Positions 39,515-43,752 of a stretch of 43,752 bases of DNA are shown one piece after another (the first letter of the stretch is position 1; each line of letters starts with the position of its first letter). The stretch covers positions 1 to 43,752 of the forward strand of contig CAYWSE010000031.1 of assembly GCA_964461025.1 (NCBI GenBank). The letters run 5' to 3'. Under the pieces are notes generated by a model. The model was not told the origin of the DNA. It ran no database searches and saw nothing but the letters and a program-made list of their open reading frames with translations. The stretch comes from JAHBVL01 sp964461025 (GTDB lineage Bacteria; Chloroflexota; Chloroflexia; Thermomicrobiales; UBA6265). Both the position numbers and the translations under genes were made by a program.

Positions 39515-40192
39515 CTACGATGTTGTCGCCGGTGGCGTGACGAGCCGTTCCAGACCCGCCAGCGACACTTCGGCGCTCAACGCAAGGATGGTGACGGGGA
39601 TCGCCCCGACGAGCAGCAAACTGAAGTCGTACAGCGTCAGCCCACTGGTGATGAACCGGCCAAGTCCGCCGGCTCCAATAAATGCCGCCAGCGTGGCGCT
39701 GGCAATGACCTCGACCGCCGCGGTTCTCACGCCGGCAATCATCACCGGAAGCGCCAGCGGCGCCTGAACGCGCGTAAAGACCTGCCACTCTCTCATACCG
39801 AGCCCGCGCGCATTCTCCAGCACGAAAGCGTCGACTGACCGCAACCCCGCATCGGCATTGATGATCAGGGGCGGACCGGCCAGAAGCACAAGCGCCACCA
39901 AAGCTAGCGTGAACGATGTCGGCCAGAAGGGGGCGAGATCGCCGATCTCACGCCTGTAGGGATAGAGCAGAAAAAGCACCGCGATGCTCGGCACCACCCT
40001 CGCTGCCGACACCAGACCGATCACCATCGGTCCCACACGACGCGAACGCGACGCCACCACGCCAAGCGGCAGAAAGATCAGCATACCGATCAGAAGCGAG
40101 TAGGCGCTGAGTTCGATATGCACGCGCAACGCTTCCTGGAAGCGCTCCTGGTGTTCCTGTATGTAGCGCCAGCTTTCCTGAAGGAGATTCAC
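39515..40192 (-). CDS. Osmoprotectant-type ABC permease (OpuCB/OpuCD-like), proximal
   Basis: 225 residues. VHIELSAYSLLIGMLIFLPL starts the core, ARVVPSIAVLFLLYP and ARGLGMREWQVFTRVQAPLA (EAA loop) mark the family, and ATLAAFIGAGGLGRFITSGL closes it. The start is GTG 40192 with AGGAGG close by. It is the first gene of the minus-strand transporter operon, ahead of the binding protein (50 bp gap). The operon is 136 bp from the decarboxylase stop upstream. Confidence 0.9.
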   Translation of the reverse strand: MNLLQESWRYIQEHQERFQEALRVHIELSAYSLLIGMLIFLPLGVVASRSRRVGPMVIGLVSAARVVPSIAVLFLLYPYRREIGDLAPFWPTSFTLALVALVLLAGPPLIINADAGLRSVDAFVLENARGLGMREWQVFTRVQAPLALPVMIAGVRTAAVEVIASATLAAFIGAGGLGRFITSGLTLYDFSLLLVGAIPVTILALSAEVSLAGLERLVTPPATTS

Positions 40193-40327
40193 CCCGCCTC
40201 CTGGTCACGTCTGCACCCCGGGTGGCCGATGCAGGAACCATGCCATATGAAAAGAACGAATGATCCTGCGCAATGTGAGATCGCAACCGCCGGGGAGCCG
40301 TTTCGAATGGGATGGTGTCGAGGCGGC

Positions 40328-41728
40328 CTACGCTTCCGCCGCGCCTGATACCGCCCGCACTCGATCTACAAGATGCTCGACCCAATCCAGATGCTCCGGT
40401 TTCATCAGGACAGACCGGAAAACGAGCAGCTGATCCATATCCCAATCCAGATCGTCGATGGCGAGTTCCCCTCTTCCGATCCGCAAGGTGGCCAGGAACA
40501 GCTGGTCACTCGGTGGAGCATCCATCAGGCGGTCGAACACATCCCGAGTCAATGCGGAGATATCGGAAACACGATTCGAACCGCGCCCGGGCAAGCAGTA
40601 AAAACCGACGATATCGAGCTCCGGATCGACAACCAGACGCATCGCTGGTTCAGCATCGATCAGTCTGGCAAGCTTCACTGCCGCTGAGCGCGTTTTGCGA
40701 AGAATTGCGCCAATGCCACGCTTGGACTCCAATGGCAGCGCCTCGAGAGTTGCCCACAAGGCCGCGGCTGCCGCCCCAGCGCGTGAGCACTCGAGACTGA
40801 TTTCGCCGAGATGCAGATCATCCGATGTGAAGTACGTATAGGGAGAGTCGTGCTTGTAGAAACGGCCGACATTCGCATCGCGGAAGAGTACCGACCCACA
40901 ACCGTACGGCTGCAACCCGTGCTTGTGGGGATCGATGACCACGCTGTCGGCGTTGGCAATCGCGGCGAGCGATGTCATGGTCTCCGCGCGCAATCCGCCG
41001 TTCGCATCGTGCGCCATGAGTTGAAAGAACCCGCCGTAGGCTGCATCGACATGCACTCGCACTCCATACCGCCGGGCCAGCTTGATGATCTCGGCAACCG
41101 GATCGACCGCGCCCAGCGACGTCGTTCCCGCCGTCGCGACGACAGTTCCGACACGTCCTGTTTTCAGGGCGTCTTCGAGCGCATCGAGATCCATGCGACC
41201 GGCCAATGTTGCTTCGATCGCCACACCGTCCGTCCGCAACACCTGACACATCCGCTCGTGGGTGTAGTGTGCCGATCGCGAGTAGGCGATCCCTTGGGTC
41301 GGTAGCGACTCGCGCGCCACCCAGAGCGCTTCCAGATTGGCGATCGTGCCGCTCGAGGTCAGATGACCGAGACTCGAATCTGCGTCATAGCCACACATCC
41401 GTGCCAGACTGCGCACGACCTCCATTTCGAGTCGTGCGGTTGCCGGTCCGCCATCGAGCGCGTGCGCGTTGGGGTTGATCCGCTGGGCCATCGCATACGC
41501 CGCCGCGGCGATCGGATGCGGCGGCTTCAACATCTGTCCCGCATATAGCGGGTGGAAGAAGGGATAGTTGTCCTGCAAACGGACGGCCAATTCGCTGAGC
41601 ACTGCTCGCGCCCGTTCCGTGTTGACGTCGACGGTTTCGTCGGCGGCAAACGCCGGCCAGCCGGCTTCCCACTCTCCTGTTTGTGCTGTGGCGAAGGCGA
41701 CGAGCTCGCTCCACGCATCGTCTGGCAT
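40328..41728 (-). CDS. Group II PLP-dependent amino-acid decarboxylase family protein
   Basis: 466 residues, fold-type I PLP enzyme related to glutamate/tyrosine/aromatic amino acid decarboxylases. LGHLTSSGTIANLEALWVAR is the PLP-phosphate segment. VHVDAAYGGFF holds the Asp that pairs with the PLP nitrogen and the neighbouring Ala. The Schiff-base Lys is in DPHKHGLQPYGCGSVLF. The end part carries the usual C-terminal domain. The start (ATG 41728) is 2 bp after the stop of the MFS gene, so the two are translationally coupled. By context it may make an amine that the MFS protein exports. The amino-acid substrate cannot be read from sequence. Confidence 0.88.
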   Translation of the reverse strand: MPDDAWSELVAFATAQTGEWEAGWPAFAADETVDVNTERARAVLSELAVRLQDNYPFFHPLYAGQMLKPPHPIAAAAYAMAQRINPNAHALDGGPATARLEMEVVRSLARMCGYDADSSLGHLTSSGTIANLEALWVARESLPTQGIAYSRSAHYTHERMCQVLRTDGVAIEATLAGRMDLDALEDALKTGRVGTVVATAGTTSLGAVDPVAEIIKLARRYGVRVHVDAAYGGFFQLMAHDANGGLRAETMTSLAAIANADSVVIDPHKHGLQPYGCGSVLFRDANVGRFYKHDSPYTYFTSDDLHLGEISLECSRAGAAAAALWATLEALPLESKRGIGAILRKTRSAAVKLARLIDAEPAMRLVVDPELDIVGFYCLPGRGSNRVSDISALTRDVFDRLMDAPPSDQLFLATLRIGRGELAIDDLDWDMDQLLVFRSVLMKPEHLDWVEHLVDRVRAVSGAAEA

Positions 41729-41730
41729 GA

Positions 41731-43053
41731 TTAGCTCGCTTCCCCAGACACCGCTGGAACGGATGGCGCTGTGTTGACGGCAGGCACCATTTCGCGACGC
41801 GACAGCTTCATCACCTCTGCGTCGGTCGGCAGGACCATCGCCAGGGCGATCGCCACCAGACCGATCACCGCCCAGGCCCGCATTGCATCCTGAATGCCGT
41901 ACTCATCGGCGACGGCGCCCATCGCCGGCACTCCGATCGCCCCCATCACGAATCCCATGCCGAGAATCAGGCCGGATGCGACACCAGCGCGACCAACCAT
42001 CATCTGCTGAGCCATCACCAGCAACAGAGGACCAGTCGAGCTTGCCAGCAACCCAATCATGATCGCGAAGAGAAAACTGGGATTGCCGGGAAACTGGGCG
42101 AACAGCAAGACCGCCGGCACCGTGAGAATCGACGACAGCACGAGAAGGGGCTTCCGTCCGTGGCGGTCGGCAAGCGTTCCGACACCGACGGTACCGAGTG
42201 CGCTGGCGATGAGCAGCGTTGTCGAAAGCGCGGCATAGTAGGTCCGCGAATAACCCATGTCCTCGTACCAGAGCGGGATGAAGGCGCTGATTCCAAAGAG
42301 CACCCAGGCGCGCATCATCATTAGCCCGATCACGCTGCTGAGGGGTCTCCATGGAATTGATGGTGGAGTGCCGGTGACGACCGTCCGCCTCCGCAGTCGC
42401 TGCGAGATGCTGCGCATCTGCACGATCATGAAGATTGCGATCAGTCCTCCCGGGAGAATCATCGCCAGGGTGCCATGCATCCCTGCCAGCGTGAAGATAA
42501 TTGCCGCGATCAATGGCCCAACCGCTACGCCCAGCGTGCCGCCAGTCACATAAACGGACATCGCCGCATTGCGCTGTCCATCAGTAATGACCGCGCTGGC
42601 AGTCACTGCGCCCATCGGGTGATACGCCCCGGAACCAATCCCGGCCAGTCCCGCCAGCATCACCAGCACCGGGAAACTTGGCGCCAGACCGAGCAGTGAA
42701 AAGGTGATCGCCGTCCACATCAGCGCCAGCCCGATCAGCCGGGTGCCTCGCTTGTCGGTGATATAGCCGAATATTGGTTGCGTCAGCGACGCCGCCCCGC
42801 TGTATGCCAGCGACACCAACCCGACCGTCTTCAGATTGAGATCGAACTCTTCGGTCAGCAGCGGGTAGAGAATCGGCAGAACGCCGGAGTACATATCTAC
42901 CGTGAAGTGCCCAAGCGTCAGCGTCAGCAATGCGCGATTGCGCAAAATGTCGAGGCGCGAGCCGTCGCTTGGAACGTTCCGCGGCTGTGGCGTCGCCGCG
43001 CCCGGATCAGTCACATTGAATACCTGAGCTTCACTAACGATCCGACGTTGCAT
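41731..43053 (-). CDS. MFS transporter, fosmidomycin-resistance (Fsr)-like
   Basis: 440 residues, twelve predicted helices. LTLGHFTVDMYSGVLPILYP is the Fsr-type first helix. SLAYSGAASLTQPIFGYITD follows, and AGIGSGAYHPMGAVTASAVI is the second hallmark of this subfamily. The N-terminal 33 residues are hydrophilic and probably cytosolic. Relatives export fosmidomycin and other small drugs or metabolites by proton antiport. Here the direct coupling to a decarboxylase suggests export of its product. The start at ATG 43053 has only a weak GGAC upstream; a later GTG start is possible. Confidence 0.88.
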   Translation of the reverse strand: MQRRIVSEAQVFNVTDPGAATPQPRNVPSDGSRLDILRNRALLTLTLGHFTVDMYSGVLPILYPLLTEEFDLNLKTVGLVSLAYSGAASLTQPIFGYITDKRGTRLIGLALMWTAITFSLLGLAPSFPVLVMLAGLAGIGSGAYHPMGAVTASAVITDGQRNAAMSVYVTGGTLGVAVGPLIAAIIFTLAGMHGTLAMILPGGLIAIFMIVQMRSISQRLRRRTVVTGTPPSIPWRPLSSVIGLMMMRAWVLFGISAFIPLWYEDMGYSRTYYAALSTTLLIASALGTVGVGTLADRHGRKPLLVLSSILTVPAVLLFAQFPGNPSFLFAIMIGLLASSTGPLLLVMAQQMMVGRAGVASGLILGMGFVMGAIGVPAMGAVADEYGIQDAMRAWAVIGLVAIALAMVLPTDAEVMKLSRREMVPAVNTAPSVPAVSGEAS

Positions 43054-43198
43054 CCATGTCCGTCGACAGACCCCTGGCGCATCCTACCAGCCGCCGGGAG
43101 AGTCAACAATGCCCACGTCCACAAGCGATGCCGCGGGGCAAATCGGGGTACCATTTTCTCCAAGTGGATGCATGTGAGTAACGACGAGAAGTACAAGG

Positions 43199-43681
43199 AT
43201 GAATAGTCTCAGAGACGCAATTCCAGGAAAAGTGAGCTCCGATCTGCAGAGGCTCTTCCCCAACGGTCTTCCCGGCGTCGCGGCAGTTCAGCAACGCGTC
43301 GAGGGGCTGAGTCAGGAAGAGCTTGCGGCGCGCTTCGCCGCGTCCGTCGCTCAGCTCGATCAAGACAAGATCCGCGCTTTCGGGGTCAAGATCGCCGACT
43401 ATGGCGCCGATCATGGCATCGACGTGCCGGCCGAAGTTCGGTCGGGCGACCCCCGCGCCATTGGTCAGTTGCTGGCTCGCACCGCCAAAAGTGAAAAAGG
43501 TATCGACGGCACCCTGAAGTTCCTGCAACTGATGTCGGGCGGTGGCGGTCTCACTGGCGCGGCCATGACCCTTACGCCTCTCGGCAAAATGCGTCGCCTA
43601 GGGCTGCTCGGGCTGCTTTCCGATCCGAAAACCCGCTCCGTCGTCGGCCCACTCATCTCGGGGCTCTTCCGAAAGCCGTAA
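43199..43681 (+). CDS. Hypothetical protein, helical, unknown function
   Basis: 160 residues, no signal or clear membrane helix. The N-terminal half is helical (AAVQQRVEGLSQEELAARFA, then a DQDKIRAFGVKIADYGADHG segment). A Gly-rich turn (MSGGGGLTGAAM) follows, then a hydrophobic tail (RRLGLLGLLSDPKTRSVVG). The ATG at 43199 is preceded by GAGAAGTACAAGG. I do not recognise a family. It is divergent from the MFS gene (145 bp gap). Confidence 0.6.
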   Translation: MNSLRDAIPGKVSSDLQRLFPNGLPGVAAVQQRVEGLSQEELAARFAASVAQLDQDKIRAFGVKIADYGADHGIDVPAEVRSGDPRAIGQLLARTAKSEKGIDGTLKFLQLMSGGGGLTGAAMTLTPLGKMRRLGLLGLLSDPKTRSVVGPLISGLFRKP

Positions 43682-43715
43682 GGACCCTCGGGCAAAAGGC
43701 AAAAGAGACAATGGA

Positions 43716-43752
43716 ATGACCGACCCCGTGGACGCGAACTATCGTAGGTTGC
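43716..43752 (+). CDS. Possible start of a further gene, cut by window end
   Basis: ATG 43716 opens a frame MTDPVDANYRRL that runs to the edge, with AAAGAGACA upstream. Only twelve codons are visible, so it is only a candidate. Confidence 0.4.
   Translation, partial: MTDPVDANYRRL

Noticed and set aside
43103..43528. Minus-strand frame over the last hypothetical gene
   Set aside because: The plus-strand frame has the better start signal and composition; the minus frame is a shadow.

Overview
The window looks like a chromosomal piece of an uncultured Chloroflexota bacterium, most likely a Thermomicrobia/Thermomicrobiales relative. The support is indirect: GC-rich coding sequence, Tat-type leaders on ABC binding proteins, secreted proteins with Ser/Pro/Ala linkers of the SPEASPEASP type, and the gene style in general. 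No rRNA, tRNA, CRISPR array, transposase or phage gene was seen. This taxonomic call is inference from protein style, not from a marker tree.

Layout. 1-2909 (minus): a peptide/nickel-type ABC importer, with two permeases and a binding protein cut by the window edge. 3201-7030 (minus): a dual-specificity-like phosphatase, an AIM24 family protein and a large secreted SH3b-repeat/M23 peptidase. 7631-11179 (plus): the housekeeping proteostasis set tig-clpP-clpX. 11382-17725 (plus): a molybdopterin-binding-fold protein, a secreted beta-propeller-like protein, a membrane-anchored helical protein, a ketopantoate-reductase-like enzyme and an EamA transporter. 17864-22294 (minus): a HAD hydrolase, an acetamidase/formamidase, an aberrant pyruvate-kinase-like protein and an SDR. 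22404-23541 (plus): a small acidic protein and a GNAT acetyltransferase.

23724-31547 (plus) is the most coherent accessory unit. It holds a sugar ABC importer (binding protein and two permeases), an SDR, two consecutive CE7/acetyl-xylan-esterase-like proteins, a SelA/DgaE-like PLP enzyme and a RidA protein. Start and stop codons overlap at several junctions. Its logic is uptake, deacetylation, oxidation and PLP-dependent deamination of a modified (amino-)sugar or sugar acid, with RidA clearing the enamine/imine intermediate. The substrate is unknown. The second esterase copy has lost the nucleophilic serine, while the first has changed the usual RGQ motif.

31571-43681 holds several units. 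First is a DUF4143-type ATPase with an upstream AT-rich repeat region. Next come an MntP-like efflux protein translationally coupled to a TIM-barrel-like protein, a secreted sorbosone/glucose-dehydrogenase-like propeller and a DinB/ClbS-like protein. A four-gene OpuC-type osmoprotectant ABC transporter follows. Then come a group II PLP decarboxylase coupled to an Fsr-like MFS exporter, a small unknown protein, and the first codons of another gene at the right edge.

Non-coding structure is rich. There are MITE-like or REP-like intergenic elements (3001-3058, 3094-3146, 4561-4660, 14964-15065, 17741-17765, 30900-31076). Strong hairpins follow the binding-protein genes in two separate ABC operons. 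One hairpin has outer ends that are the stop codons of two convergent genes (31545-31573).
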